Position numbers and translations under genes: made by a program. A stretch of 47,634 nt of DNA from Rikenellaceae bacterium (lineage in GTDB: Bacteria > Bacteroidota > Bacteroidia > Bacteroidales > Rikenellaceae). Position 1 is the stretch's first letter. Every line of letters begins with the position of its first letter. The notes under the pieces are model-generated. The model had not been told where the DNA came from. It saw nothing but the letters and a program-made list of their open reading frames with translations, and did not search any database. This document shows, piece by piece, positions 1-8,610 of this stretch. The stretch is taken from the NCBI GenBank assembly GCA_030529085.1, contig JAUMXM010000012.1, positions 1 to 47,634 on the forward strand. Direction: 5' to 3'.

Positions 1-894
1 GAAGCCCAGCGCACGGTGCCAAGCCATGCGGGTCTCCTTCCACTTGTTCCACCAATCCATCTCGGTGCCCGGGCGTACAAAGAACTGCATCTCCATCTGC
101 TCGAACTCGCGCATGCGGAAGATGAACTGACGCGCCACGATCTCGTTGCGGAAGGCCTTACCGATCTGTGCGATACCGAACGGCAACTTCATGCGGCCGG
201 TCTTCTGCACATTGAGGAAGTTTACGAAGATACCCTGTGCCGTCTCGGGACGGAGGTAGATCGTGTTGGCACCCTCGGCCGTCGAACCCATCTGGGTCGA
301 GAACATCAGGTTGAACTGGCGCACCTCGGTCCAGTTGCGCGTACCCGAAATCGGGCAGACAATCTCGCAATCGAGGATGATCTGGCGCAGCTCGTCGAGG
401 TTGTTGGCATTCAGGGCCTCGGCAAAGCGGTTGTGGATCTCGTCACGCTTGGCAGCCACCTCCAGCACGCGGGGCGACGTAGCGCGGTACTGCGCCTCGT
501 CGAACTGCTCCTTGAAGCGCTTGCGGGCCTTCTCGACCTCCTTCTCGATCTTCTCGTCCTGCTTGGCCATCCAATCCTCGATCAGCACATCGGCACGATA
601 ACGCTTCTTCGAATCCTTGTTGTCGATCAGCGGATCGTTGAAGGCGCCCACGTGGCCCGAAGCCTCCCAGGTCTTGGGGTGCATAAAGATAGCGGCATCG
701 AGACCCACGATGTTCTCGTGGAGCTTGACCATCGAATCCCACCAATAACGCTTGATGTTGTTCTTCAGTTCGACACCGTTCTGACCATAGTCATACACGG
801 CACCCAGACCGTCGTAAATCTCGCTCGAGGGGAATACAAAACCGTACTCCTTGCAGTGAGCAACCAATTTCTTAAAGAGTTCTTCCTGTGTCAT
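1..894 (-). CDS. glyQS: glycine--tRNA ligase, single-subunit type (C-terminal part outside the window)
   Basis: Charges tRNA-Gly with glycine in the cytoplasm. The first 298 residues are present, starting [19 protein letters not shown]; the rest lies beyond base 1. Seen: the class II segment [18 protein letters not shown] and the motif 2 region [20 protein letters not shown], both typical of the dimeric alpha2 glycyl-tRNA synthetase rather than the bacterial alpha2beta2 enzyme. A charged Lys/Glu-rich insertion ([17 protein letters not shown]) precedes motif 2, as is usual in Bacteroidetes members. A -7 box lies about 38 nt upstream of the ATG at 894. The identity is secure; only the C-terminal anticodon-binding domain cannot be checked. 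Confidence 0.96.
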   Translation of the reverse strand, partial: MTQEELFKKLVAHCKEYGFVFPSSEIYDGLGAVYDYGQNGVELKNNIKRYWWDSMVKLHENIVGLDAAIFMHPKTWEASGHVGAFNDPLIDNKDSKKRYRADVLIEDWMAKQDEKIEKEVEKARKRFKEQFDEAQYRATSPRVLEVAAKRDEIHNRFAEALNANNLDELRQIILDCEIVCPISGTRNWTEVRQFNLMFSTQMGSTAEGANTIYLRPETAQGIFVNFLNVQKTGRMKLPFGIAQIGKAFRNEIVARQFIFRMREFEQMEMQFFVRPGTEMDWWNKWKETRMAWHRALGF

Positions 895-932
895 AGTTAT
901 ATCGTGTTTTTTTGTTTTTCGCTTCTAACCTA

Positions 933-940
933 CAAAGATA
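933..940 (-). promoter_or_regulatory. -7 promoter box of glyQS
   Basis: Read on the minus strand this is TATCTTTG, matching the Bacteroidetes -7 consensus TAnnTTTG, 38 nt before the glyQS ATG. No clear TTTG -33 element was found at the usual spacing. Confidence 0.5.
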
Positions 941-953
941 CAAAAAAGTGCAT

Positions 954-984
954 AAAAAAAGGGACATAAGTCCCTTTATTTTTT
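954..984. terminator. hairpin terminator below radC
   Basis: AAAGGGAC-ATAA-GTCCCTTT hairpin (958-977) with A/T runs on both sides. On the minus strand it follows the radC stop at 1001 and ends in a T run, so it should end radC transcription just before the glyQS promoter. Confidence 0.75.
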
Positions 985-1000
985 CATAGTCCTGTTTTTC

Positions 1001-1639
1001 CTACAAAAGACCCTCGGCCTTGAACGAAAAGTTCCCCTCGCGTGCCAAAATCAGGTGGTCCAAAAGGCGAATATCGAAGAGGGCGCAGGCCTCCTTCAGG
1101 CGGCGTGTCAGGCGGCGATCCTCCTCGCTCGGCGAGGCTGCCCCCGAGGGGTGGTTGTGGACCAAAATCAGGCGCGTGGAGAGGAGCTCCAAGGCGCGCT
1201 TAACGACCAACTTGTAATCGACCACCGTACCCGTAACACCCCCCTGGCTAAGCTTATAGCGCTCGATGACACGGTTCGAAGAGGTGAGGTAGATTGCCCA
1301 GCACTCCTCGTGCTCGAGCTGCTCCAACATGGGGGCCATCATCCGCGCCACATCCTCGCTCGAGGTGATCACCTCGACGGCATTCTCCTCGGCAACGGCT
1401 ACACGTCGTCCAAGCTCCATGGCGACCAACAAGGTGTGGGCCTTCGTACGCCCCATACCGCCAACCATTCGAAGACGCGACGGGGTCATTCGTGCCAAAG
1501 CGGCCAACGAGCCCGCCTCCTCGAGCAGCGCATGCGCCGTCGAAGCAGAGCCAACGAGCAAGGCCAGCAGATCCTCGTCGGAGAGGGCACTCGCTCCACG
1601 CAAATCGATCACATCGCCTGTTTGATGCAACATAGCCAT
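1001..1639 (-). CDS. radC: RadC/JAB-domain protein
   Basis: A 212-residue RadC family protein. The N-terminal half is helix-hairpin-helix-like (LRMVGGMGRTKAHTLL, about residues 56-72). The C-terminal half is a JAMM/MPN metal-site domain: H161-N-H163 followed by S and D174 fits the HxH...D pattern (HNHPSGAASPSEED). JAB-fold members include metal-dependent isopeptidases, but the role of bacterial RadC remains unsettled and its old DNA-repair assignment is doubtful. A second Met two codons in (1633) could be the true start. It lies 38 nt below rnc, but a terminator sits between them, so read-through or an unseen promoter must drive it. Confidence 0.9.
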   Translation of the reverse strand: MAMLHQTGDVIDLRGASALSDEDLLALLVGSASTAHALLEEAGSLAALARMTPSRLRMVGGMGRTKAHTLLVAMELGRRVAVAEENAVEVITSSEDVARMMAPMLEQLEHEECWAIYLTSSNRVIERYKLSQGGVTGTVVDYKLVVKRALELLSTRLILVHNHPSGAASPSEEDRRLTRRLKEACALFDIRLLDHLILAREGNFSFKAEGLL

Positions 1640-1663
1640 ACTTTTTTTGAGCGGTTATAAAAT

Positions 1664-1687
1664 AAAAAAAGGCGCACCTATTGCGCC
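1664..1687 (-). terminator. terminator of acpP-fabF-rnc, overlapping the rnc stop codon
   Basis: Stem GGCGCA (1671-1676) / TGCGCC (1682-1687) with a 5-nt loop, followed on the minus strand by seven T (complement of 1664-1670). The rnc stop codon (1678-1680) lies in the loop. Confidence 0.8.
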
Positions 1688-2490
1688 TGACGTTCCTGTT
1701 TACGGGGTTGCTCCTGCTGACGCTCCAACCTGTCGAAGCGATCGAGCATCGAGGCACACTGCTCGTCGGTCATAAAGTTGGCCACCGAGTAGGCTGCATG
1801 TTGCTCGGCCTCCTTCTTCGAGTCGCCGGCACCGTGTCCCATCTCCATCCCGTTGATCAAGACCTTCGTGTAGAAGACCGGATGGTTGGGTTTGTACTCC
1901 TTGTCGCGGTCGGTCTGGAACGAGATTTTGTAGCGATTCTTCTGGCACCACTCGATCAGACGGCTCTTGAAGTCGGTCTCCGAGTCCGACAACAGATCGA
2001 CATTGAGGTGGTTGGCATAGATATCGTTGATGAGCAGGCGATTGACAAAATCGTAGCCCTGATCGAGGTAGATGGCACCCATCATTGCCTCGAAGGCATC
2101 GCCGAAGATGTGCTTCTGAGCGGCGCCCTGCACATGGTTCGAGATCAGATGACGATCCAGCCCCAGCTCTTCGGCCAGGTGGTTGAGCGACTGACGCGAG
2201 ACGATCTTCGAGCGCAGCTGCGTCAGGAAACCCTCGTCGCGGTCGGGGTACTCTATGAAGAGGTAATCCGAGGTAACCGCCTCGATGACGGCATCGCCCA
2301 GATACTCCAAGCGTTCGTTGTTGATCGAGCGACCATCCTCCAACTGAATCGAGGCCGACTTATGGATCAGCGCCAACTTATAAAGTTCGATGTTGCCCGG
2401 CAGAAAGCCGAACATATCATCGATCATCGCGTAGAACTCCTTATCGGCTCCGAAGCGACGACGCAGGGGGCGTAACAAGAAATCCAGCAC
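1678..2490 (-). CDS. rnc: ribonuclease III
   Basis: Double-strand-specific endoribonuclease that processes rRNA precursors and structured mRNAs. Length 270 residues, slightly longer than the E. coli enzyme because of a Gln/Arg-rich tail. Seen: signature NNERLEYLGDAVIEAV with catalytic Glu/Asp, the second acidic cluster GDAFEAMMGAIYLD, and a C-terminal dsRNA-binding domain (about residues 170-242) ending in KKEAEQHAAYSVANFM. The start is a GTG at 2490, three nt after the fabF stop; the N-terminus from there matches the family and no ATG lies closer. acpP-fabF-rnc is a conserved bacterial order. Confidence 0.96.
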   Translation of the reverse strand: MLDFLLRPLRRRFGADKEFYAMIDDMFGFLPGNIELYKLALIHKSASIQLEDGRSINNERLEYLGDAVIEAVTSDYLFIEYPDRDEGFLTQLRSKIVSRQSLNHLAEELGLDRHLISNHVQGAAQKHIFGDAFEAMMGAIYLDQGYDFVNRLLINDIYANHLNVDLLSDSETDFKSRLIEWCQKNRYKISFQTDRDKEYKPNHPVFYTKVLINGMEMGHGAGDSKKEAEQHAAYSVANFMTDEQCASMLDRFDRLERQQEQPRKQERQAQ

Positions 2491-2493
2491 GGC

Positions 2494-3759
2494 CTATCGG
2501 TTGTTTTCAGATTCGTATTTGCGGAAGATGAGCGTCGAGTTGTGACCACCGAAGCCAAACGTGTTGCTCAGCGTAGCACGCACCTTGCGGCGCTGGGCAC
2601 GGTCGAGCGTCAGGTTCAGATTCGAGGGGATCTCGGGGTCGAGTTCACGGCAGTTGATCGTGGGAGGCACCACATCGCGCGTCAGCGCCATCACGCAGGC
2701 CAGGGCCTCGACGGCACCCGTAGCACCCAGCAGGTGGCCGTGCATCGACTTCGTGGAGGAGATGTTGATGGCGGGCAGTGCCTCGCCGAAGACCTCCTGG
2801 AGGGCCTTGATTTCGGCCACATCGCCCAGCGGCGTAGAGGTGCCGTGGGTGTTGATATAGTCGATATCCGACGGCTCGAGCTTGGCATCGCGCAGCGCGT
2901 CGCGCATCGACTTGATGGCACCGCGACCCTCGGGGTGAGGTGCCGTAAAGTGGTAAGCATCGGCCGAATAGCCACCGCCGACCACCTCGCAATAGATCTT
3001 GGCACCGCGCGCCAGGGCGTGGTCCAGATCCTCGAAGATCAGCGCAGCACCACCCTCGCCCACGACAAAGCCGTCGCGGTTCTTATCGAAGGGGCTCGAG
3101 GCGTAGCGGTACTCGTCGTTGCGGGTCGAGAGGGCGTGCATGGCGTTGAAGGCACCGATGGTCACCTCATTGACCGTGGCATCCGAGCCACCTACAACCA
3201 ACACGTCGGCACGACCATAGCGTACCAGCTCCATGGCGTTGATCATCGCGTGATTCGACGAAGCGCAAGCCGAGACAATCGAGTAGTTGGGGCCCATAAA
3301 GCCGTGACGCATCGAGATAAAGCCGGCCGCGATGTCGATAATCATGCGGGGAACAAAAAAGGGGCTAAACCGAGGAGTGTTACCCCCCTCGGCATAGCCC
3401 ACAGATTCATCGAAGAAGGATTTCACTCCTCCGATACCCGAACTCCAAATCACACCGCAACGCTCTTTGTCGAGCTTTTCGAGATCGAAAGCGGCATCTT
3501 CGACAGCCTGATTCGAAGCAATCAGTGCATACTGGGTAAAGAGGTCGTAGTGACGAACCTCCTTACGATCGAAGTAATCGGTCGGGTTGTAATTTTTAAC
3601 TTCGCAAGCAAACTTTGTCTTAAATTTTTCGGTATCGAAGTGGGTAATCGGTGCGCAAGCCGAACGGCCTGCTTCCAGATTCGAAAAATACTCTTCGATG
3701 GTATTACCCAGCGGGTTAATCGTACCAATACCTGTAATAACTACTCTTCTCTCCGACAT
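2494..3759 (-). CDS. fabF: beta-ketoacyl-ACP synthase II
   Basis: Elongating condensing enzyme of type II fatty acid synthesis: joins malonyl-ACP to acyl-ACP with loss of CO2. At 421 residues it has normal length. The catalytic triad is intact: nucleophile Cys165 in SACASSNHAM, first His in NTHGTSTPLGD and second His in MHGHLLGATGA; the C-terminal FGFGGHNSTLIF glycine loop is also present. It lies 49 nt downstream of acpP, its carrier protein substrate, and 3 nt upstream of rnc, so the three are very likely one transcript. Confidence 0.97.
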   Translation of the reverse strand: MSERRVVITGIGTINPLGNTIEEYFSNLEAGRSACAPITHFDTEKFKTKFACEVKNYNPTDYFDRKEVRHYDLFTQYALIASNQAVEDAAFDLEKLDKERCGVIWSSGIGGVKSFFDESVGYAEGGNTPRFSPFFVPRMIIDIAAGFISMRHGFMGPNYSIVSACASSNHAMINAMELVRYGRADVLVVGGSDATVNEVTIGAFNAMHALSTRNDEYRYASSPFDKNRDGFVVGEGGAALIFEDLDHALARGAKIYCEVVGGGYSADAYHFTAPHPEGRGAIKSMRDALRDAKLEPSDIDYINTHGTSTPLGDVAEIKALQEVFGEALPAINISSTKSMHGHLLGATGAVEALACVMALTRDVVPPTINCRELDPEIPSNLNLTLDRAQRRKVRATLSNTFGFGGHNSTLIFRKYESENNR

Positions 3760-3808
3760 AACATATTTAATATAACAAAGAACTTGCCGCGAAGGCTGAA
3801 TGTGCTAA

Positions 3809-4045
3809 TTATTTCTTCTGAGCCTCGATGAAAGCGATAGCATCACCTACGGTCGAGATGTTCTCGGCAGCCTCATCGGGAATCTGCAGATCGAAAGCCT
3901 TCTCGAACTCCATGATGAGCTCAACGGTATCCAGCGAATCGGCACCCAGATGGTTCGTGAAGCTGGCCTCGGGTACTACCTCCGACTCCTTAACACCCAG
4001 TTTGTCAACGATGATCTCGACAACTTTAGCTTGAATTTCAGACAT
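3809..4045 (-). CDS. acpP: acyl carrier protein
   Basis: Carries growing acyl chains on 4'-phosphopantetheine. The 78-residue acidic four-helix protein has the modification site Ser37 in [12 protein letters not shown]. It is first in acpP-fabF-rnc and supplies FabF next door; the holo form depends on the pantothenate branch encoded further along the window (panC, panD). Its promoter lies in the 174-nt divergent gap shared with pepE. Confidence 0.98.
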   Translation of the reverse strand: MSEIQAKVVEIIVDKLGVKESEVVPEASFTNHLGADSLDTVELIMEFEKAFDLQIPDEAAENISTVGDAIAFIEAQKK

Positions 4046-4108
4046 AACTTTAAGTTTTTAGTTAAACAATTATTAAGTGTTGAAAATGTTTTCTTACCTA
4101 ATATGGCG

Positions 4109-4142
4109 CAAAAATAACACTTTTTTTATTACTTTTGGCAAA
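4109..4142 (-). promoter_or_regulatory. promoter of acpP-fabF-rnc
   Basis: On the minus strand: TTTG (complement of 4139-4142), 22-nt spacer, TATTTTTG (4109-4116), matching the Bacteroidetes -33/-7 layout with a slightly long spacer. It leaves a leader of about 60 nt before acpP. Confidence 0.55.
4130..4137 (+). promoter_or_regulatory. -7 box candidate for pepE
   Basis: TACTTTTG matches TAnnTTTG on the plus strand, 82 nt before the pepE ATG. It sits inside the acpP promoter spacer, so the two divergent promoters would overlap. No good -33 element was found. Confidence 0.4.
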
Positions 4143-4219
4143 AGAGAGCGATTTTTTTGTAACAAAAATTCGGACATATAGAACAATCTATGTATTAACA
4201 AATTAATACACAATACTTT

Positions 4220-4927
4220 ATGAAACTCTTACTAATCTCGAATTCAACCAATGCCGGCGAGGAATACCTGCGCTACCCGCTGCCCGCCATCGAACAATTC
4301 CTGCAGGGCGTGACCGAAATCGTATTCGTTCCCTACGCAGCCGTCACCTTCTCCTACGCAGCCTACGAAAAGAAGGTGCAGGATCGCCTCTCGGAGATCG
4401 GCATCCGCGTTAAATCGGTACACCGCGCCAAGAATCCCGCCAAGATGATTCGCGAGGCGCAGGCCATCTGCGTGGGTGGTGGCAACACCTTTGCCCTGAC
4501 GAAGAAGATGCAGGAGCAGGGGCTGATGAAGGCCATCCTGAAGAAGATCAAGGAGGGAACCCCCTATGTAGGTTGGTCGGCAGGCTCGAACGTAAGCTGC
4601 CCGACGATCTGCACGACGAACGATATGCCCATCGTTGAGCCGGAGTCGTTCCGCGCCATCGGTGCCATCCCCTTCCAGATCAACCCCCACTACCTCGACG
4701 CCAACCCCGAGGGTCACGCCGGCGAGACGCGCGAGCAGCGCATCCTGGAGTATATCCAGGCCAACCCGAAGCGTTGGGTTGTCGGTCTGCGCGAGGGTTG
4801 CATCCTGCGCTACGAGAACGAGAAGCTCGAGCTGATCGGCCAGCGTCCGATGCGCATCTTCCGCAAGGGTGTCGAGACCTTCGAGATCCAGGCGGGCGAC
4901 GATCTGCAGTTCTTATTTAATAAATAG
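4220..4927 (+). CDS. pepE: dipeptidase E (peptidase S51)
   Basis: Cytoplasmic serine peptidase that, in known members, cleaves dipeptides with N-terminal aspartate. The 235-residue length matches the family. Seen: nucleophile Ser120 in the elbow GWSAGSNV, the preceding glycine-rich turn CVGGGNTFALTKKM, and the following TTNDMPIVEP and FQINPHYLDANPEGHAGETR segments that carry the conserved acidic and His residues. tyrA starts 2 nt after its stop, so pepE, tyrA and the YraN gene are probably cotranscribed. Confidence 0.93.
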   Translation: MKLLLISNSTNAGEEYLRYPLPAIEQFLQGVTEIVFVPYAAVTFSYAAYEKKVQDRLSEIGIRVKSVHRAKNPAKMIREAQAICVGGGNTFALTKKMQEQGLMKAILKKIKEGTPYVGWSAGSNVSCPTICTTNDMPIVEPESFRAIGAIPFQINPHYLDANPEGHAGETREQRILEYIQANPKRWVVGLREGCILRYENEKLELIGQRPMRIFRKGVETFEIQAGDDLQFLFNK

Positions 4928-4929
4928 GT

Positions 4930-5772
4930 ATGAAAGTCTTTATTGCCGGACTGGGTCTGATAGGCGGTTCGCTCGCCCTTGCACTCAAGGATCGGGATCT
5001 GTGTTGCGAGGTGCTGGGAGCAGAGGCCGACGAGGAGCGTGCCTCTGAGGCGCTGCGCCTGGGGCTCGCCGACCGCATCGTCCCGTTCGAGGAGGGTGTC
5101 GAGGAGGCCGACCTGACGGTGCTGGCAACCCCTGTCGATCAGATTCCGATCCTGGCTATCAAGGCCCTCAACCGCGTAAAGTCGAACCAGATCGTAATCG
5201 ATATGGGCTCGACAAAGGAGGAGCTCTGCGAGGTGATCTCCTGCCATGCGGCTCGTGGTCGTTTCGTCGCCACCCACCCGATGTGGGGTACCGAGTATAG
5301 CGGCCCGAAGGCGGCCGTACACGGAGCTTTTGCCGGCCGTACGGTGGTCCTCTGCGACACGACCAAGAGCGACGAAGATGCCACACAAACCATCGAGAAG
5401 CTCTTCCGCGCGCTCGAGATGCCCATCATCTACATGGATGCCGAGGAGCACGACCTGCATGCCGCCTACGTCTCGCACATCTCCCACATCACCTCCTTTG
5501 CCCTGGCCAACACCGTCCTGGAGAAGGAACGCGAGGATCGCCACATCTTCGACCTGGCGGGTGGTGGTTTCGAGAGCACGGTACGTCTGGCCAAATCCTC
5601 ATCGAAGACCTGGGTACCGATTCTGTTGCGCAACAAATACAACGTTTTGGATGTGCTGCGCGAACATATCCACCAGCTGCAACTTCTGCGCAAAGCGATC
5701 GAGCGCGACGACAGCGAGGAGCTCACGGAGATGATCGACCGCGCCAACTCGATTCAGCGCATCATCCACTAA
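4930..5772 (+). CDS. tyrA: prephenate dehydrogenase family protein
   Basis: NAD(P)-dependent oxidative decarboxylation of prephenate to 4-hydroxyphenylpyruvate for tyrosine synthesis. Seen in 280 residues: the Rossmann motif GLGLIGGS at residues 7-14, the substrate-site segment THPMWGTEYSGPKAA, and the helix YVSHISHITSFAL with conserved His residues. No chorismate mutase domain is fused. The aromatic-pathway gene aroB lies close by on the other strand. Start at ATG 4930, directly after the pepE stop. Confidence 0.9.
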   Translation: MKVFIAGLGLIGGSLALALKDRDLCCEVLGAEADEERASEALRLGLADRIVPFEEGVEEADLTVLATPVDQIPILAIKALNRVKSNQIVIDMGSTKEELCEVISCHAARGRFVATHPMWGTEYSGPKAAVHGAFAGRTVVLCDTTKSDEDATQTIEKLFRALEMPIIYMDAEEHDLHAAYVSHISHITSFALANTVLEKEREDRHIFDLAGGGFESTVRLAKSSSKTWVPILLRNKYNVLDVLREHIHQLQLLRKAIERDDSEELTEMIDRANSIQRIIH

Positions 5773-5778
5773 AGCGCC

Positions 5779-6165
5779 ATGGCGGAGGGAGCTATCGATC
5801 GTGCCCGCATCGGGCGTCTGGGCGAGGAGGCTACGGTGGCCTACCTGCGCCGCAACGGCTATGAGATCTGCGCCCGCAACTGGCGCGAGGGGCACTACGA
5901 GCTCGATATTGTCGCCAGGAAGCGAGGGGTACTCCACCTTGTGGAGGTCAAAACGCGCAAGGCCGAGGGGTTAACCACACCCCTCGATGCCATGCACCCC
6001 GACAAGATTCGCGCGCTGCATCGCGCCGCAGCGCGCTACATGGCCACGGCCGGCCGTCGCTACGACGGTTATGAGGTGCAATTCGACCTGGCGGCCGTTG
6101 AGATCGACACCGAAGAACGGCTGCAAATCGACTTCATCGAGCAGGTCGCTCAATACGATTGGTAG
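5779..6165 (+). CDS. UPF0102/YraN family protein
   Basis: A 128-residue protein of the YraN family, which has a restriction-endonuclease-like fold and no settled function. Seen: GEEATVAYLRRNGYEICARNWR, then E...D in HYELDIVARKRG, then LVEVKTRKAEG, giving the E-D-ExK arrangement of this nuclease-like superfamily. It starts 6 nt after the tyrA stop and is likely the last gene of that operon, since waaA has its own promoter. Confidence 0.88.
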   Translation: MAEGAIDRARIGRLGEEATVAYLRRNGYEICARNWREGHYELDIVARKRGVLHLVEVKTRKAEGLTTPLDAMHPDKIRALHRAAARYMATAGRRYDGYEVQFDLAAVEIDTEERLQIDFIEQVAQYDW

Positions 6166-6175
6166 CCCAAAGAGT

Positions 6176-6206
6176 TTTGGATATTGACATTTTTGTATTA
6201 CATTTG
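6176..6206 (+). promoter_or_regulatory. promoter of waaA
   Basis: TTTG (6176-6179), 19-nt spacer, TACATTTG (6199-6206): a full match to the Bacteroidetes housekeeping promoter, 32 nt before the waaA ATG. Confidence 0.75.
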
Positions 6207-6238
6207 CAACTGTTAAGCAACGATTCAGAGGCAGAATT

Positions 6239-7468
6239 ATGTGGTTGTACGACCTGATTATGCTACTTTATGCAGCCCTGATCCGGCTTGTATCGCTCAA
6301 GAACAAGAAGGCTCAGCTGTGGTGTGAGGGGCGTCGAGCCATCTTCGAGCGCATGCGTGACAAGATTGACCCGACAGCCCGCATAGTCTGGATTCATGCC
6401 GCATCGCTCGGCGAATTCGAACAGGGAAGACCCCTCATCGAGGAGATCCGCCGAAGCCATCCCGAATACAAAATTCTGCTTACCTTCTTCTCTCCCTCGG
6501 GCTACGAGGTCCGCAAGGACTATGCGGGTGCCGATTACATCTTCTACCTGCCGATCGACACGCGTCGCAATGTACGCCGCCTGCTCGACATCACCCACCC
6601 CGAGGTGGTTATCTTCGTCAAATACGAATTCTGGCTCAACCTGCTCACCGAGCTGCGCCGTCGCTCGATTCGCACCTTTGTGGTCTCGTCGATCTTCCGC
6701 CGCAATTCGGTCTTTTTCCGCTTCTACGGCGGCCTTTGGCGCGAAGCGTTGGAGACCTTCGAAGTGCTCTTCGTGCAAAACGAGGAGTCGAAAGAGCTGC
6801 TTGCCGAGCTGGGCTTCGACAACGCCACCATCGCCGGCGATACGCGCTTCGACCGCGTAGCCGAGATTGCCCGCGCAGCCAAGAAAATCGACCTCGTAGA
6901 GCGTTTCCGCGGCGATAAACGCCTCTTTATCGCCGGCTCGACCTGGGGCCCTGACGAGGAGCTGCTCATCCCGCTCATGAACGACAATCCATCGCTCAAA
7001 TTCCTCATCGCCCCCCACGAAATGGACGAGGGTCGCATCGAGCACCTCATCAAGAGTTGCCGAGGGGGTGCCGTGCGCTATACGCAGGCCCATGCCGAGA
7101 GCGACCTCGAGGGGGCACAGTTGCTGATCCTCGACACGGTAGGCATCCTCTCGTCGGCCTATGGCTATGCCACCTGGGGTTACATCGGAGGCGGCTTCGG
7201 TGTCGGCATCCACAACACATTGGAGGCGGCCACCTTCGGTCTTCCGATCGCCTTTGGCCCCAACTACACGAAATTCAAGGAGGCTTGCGACCTGAAACAT
7301 ATCGGCGCCGCCGCATCAGTCACCTCGTATGAGGAGTTAGCAGCCTGGTTTGCCCCCCTGCGCGACAACGAGCAGCAGCTGACCGAGACCTCACGTGCCG
7401 CCCGCGACTACACGCGCCGCCATCAGGGAGCCACGAAGCTCATCACGCAAACCATCTTCTCGCATTAG
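6239..7468 (+). CDS. waaA: 3-deoxy-D-manno-octulosonic acid (Kdo) transferase
   Basis: Transfers Kdo from CMP-Kdo to the lipid A precursor at the inner face of the cytoplasmic membrane. The 409-residue protein begins with a hydrophobic anchor (LYDLIMLLYAALIRLVSL). Next comes the N-terminal GT-B half with the expected base Glu in HAASLGEFEQGRP, and FVKYEFWLN. The C-terminal half has GYIGGGFGVGIHNTLEAATF, the nucleotide-binding region of the family. It is GT30-like. It belongs with lpxK, encoded at 37392, in lipid A/Kdo assembly. It is monocistronic, with its own promoter and a terminator after it. Confidence 0.94.
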   Translation: MWLYDLIMLLYAALIRLVSLKNKKAQLWCEGRRAIFERMRDKIDPTARIVWIHAASLGEFEQGRPLIEEIRRSHPEYKILLTFFSPSGYEVRKDYAGADYIFYLPIDTRRNVRRLLDITHPEVVIFVKYEFWLNLLTELRRRSIRTFVVSSIFRRNSVFFRFYGGLWREALETFEVLFVQNEESKELLAELGFDNATIAGDTRFDRVAEIARAAKKIDLVERFRGDKRLFIAGSTWGPDEELLIPLMNDNPSLKFLIAPHEMDEGRIEHLIKSCRGGAVRYTQAHAESDLEGAQLLILDTVGILSSAYGYATWGYIGGGFGVGIHNTLEAATFGLPIAFGPNYTKFKEACDLKHIGAAASVTSYEELAAWFAPLRDNEQQLTETSRAARDYTRRHQGATKLITQTIFSH

Positions 7469-7483
7469 CGATACAACGATCAT

Positions 7484-7514
7484 AAAAAAAGGGAGCTGCT
7501 CGCCCCCTTTTTTT
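7484..7514. terminator. bidirectional terminator between waaA and aroB
   Basis: AAAAAAAGGG (7484-7493) and CCCTTTTTTT (7505-7514) form a stem with A/T runs on both flanks, between two convergent genes. Confidence 0.8.
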
Positions 7515-7519
7515 ATGGA

Positions 7520-8530
7520 TTAAAACCACTCGCCAAGTTGCTCCTTAGCGAGGGTGTGCACCTCGCATCGGCCTATTTCGCGGGGCACAATCAGATGAAT
7601 CTGAGCCCCTTCGCTCTTCTTATCCTTCCCCACCTCCTTCAAAAGCTTCGCCATCGGCACGGGTGACGCCAAGACAAATCCCAGGCGGATCAAAAGGCGC
7701 ACCACGCGATCGCGCACCGCGCTATCGAGGAGCCCCATCTTCACAGCCGCATCGCAGATCAGAGCCGTACCGAGGGCCACCGCCTCGCCGTGATTCATTT
7801 CGCGCGAGGACTTCTCGACGGCATGCGCCAACGTATGGCCCAAATTCAACAGACGACGATCGCCCGACTCGCGTTCATCGCGCTCGACAATCTCGGCCTT
7901 GACACGCACCGCCGAACGCACAGCCGCCGCCAACAGCTCGGTATCGCTGCGCAACTCCTCGAAGGAGCTGCGCTCCAGGCGCTCGAACATGGCGCTGTCG
8001 CCGATAATCGAGGCCTTGACAATCTCGGCCAGGCCGGCGCGGAACTCACGCGGCGGGAGCGAAGTGAGGGTCTGCGGATCGCAAATCACAAATTCGGGTT
8101 GCGTAAAGCAGCCCACCATATTTTTGTAGCCGTCGATATTGACGCCATTCTTACCCCCCACCGAGGCATCGACCTGTCCCAAGAGGGTCGTAGAGATAAA
8201 GCCGAACGAGAGGCCGCGCATGTAGATCGAGGCAACGAGTCCCGCCACATCGGTCACAATACCGCCACCGACGGCCAACAAGAAGGTTTTGCGGTCGGCA
8301 CCGAGGGCTATCAGGCGGCGAACAATCTGCTCGACCGTCTGGAGGGTCTTCATCGACTCGCCACGCCCCACCATGATCTTTTCGTAGGGGAGCATATCGC
8401 CATAGAGGCGGTCGATATTGGCATCGGTGATGACCACCACACGTCGATCGCCCACCAAAGCCGGGAGCAATTCGCGCGCCGAGCCGATATAAACACAGCT
8501 CGTAGAACGGACTATAAAATCGGGATTCAT
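7520..8530 (-). CDS. aroB: 3-dehydroquinate synthase
   Basis: Second step of the shikimate pathway: converts DAHP to 3-dehydroquinate using NAD and a divalent metal. The 336-residue length is normal. Seen: the NAD-binding segment AVGGGIVTDVAGLVAS, STTLLGQVDASVGGKNGVN with the conserved Lys, and metal ligands in AEIVKASII, LNLGHTLAHAVE and NHGEAVALG. It stands alone between waaA and typA, with its own -7 box; tyrA is a pathway partner nearby. Confidence 0.96.
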   Translation of the reverse strand: MNPDFIVRSTSCVYIGSARELLPALVGDRRVVVITDANIDRLYGDMLPYEKIMVGRGESMKTLQTVEQIVRRLIALGADRKTFLLAVGGGIVTDVAGLVASIYMRGLSFGFISTTLLGQVDASVGGKNGVNIDGYKNMVGCFTQPEFVICDPQTLTSLPPREFRAGLAEIVKASIIGDSAMFERLERSSFEELRSDTELLAAAVRSAVRVKAEIVERDERESGDRRLLNLGHTLAHAVEKSSREMNHGEAVALGTALICDAAVKMGLLDSAVRDRVVRLLIRLGFVLASPVPMAKLLKEVGKDKKSEGAQIHLIVPREIGRCEVHTLAKEQLGEWF

Positions 8531-8553
8531 CGTTTAACTCTAATTTGCGCCCT

Positions 8554-8561
8554 CAAATTTA
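8554..8561 (-). promoter_or_regulatory. -7 box of aroB
   Basis: Minus-strand TAAATTTG matches TAnnTTTG, 23 nt before the aroB ATG. No TTTG lies at the standard -33 distance. Confidence 0.45.
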
Positions 8562-8583
8562 AGATATTTTCAAAGAAAATAAC

Positions 8584-8591
8584 TACATTTG
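8584..8591 (+). promoter_or_regulatory. -7 box of typA
   Basis: TACATTTG matches TAnnTTTG on the plus strand, 19 nt before the typA ATG. The -33 side has only a weak TTTA. Confidence 0.5.
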
Positions 8592-8610
8592 TGCGTCAAA
8601 AAAATTCTCT

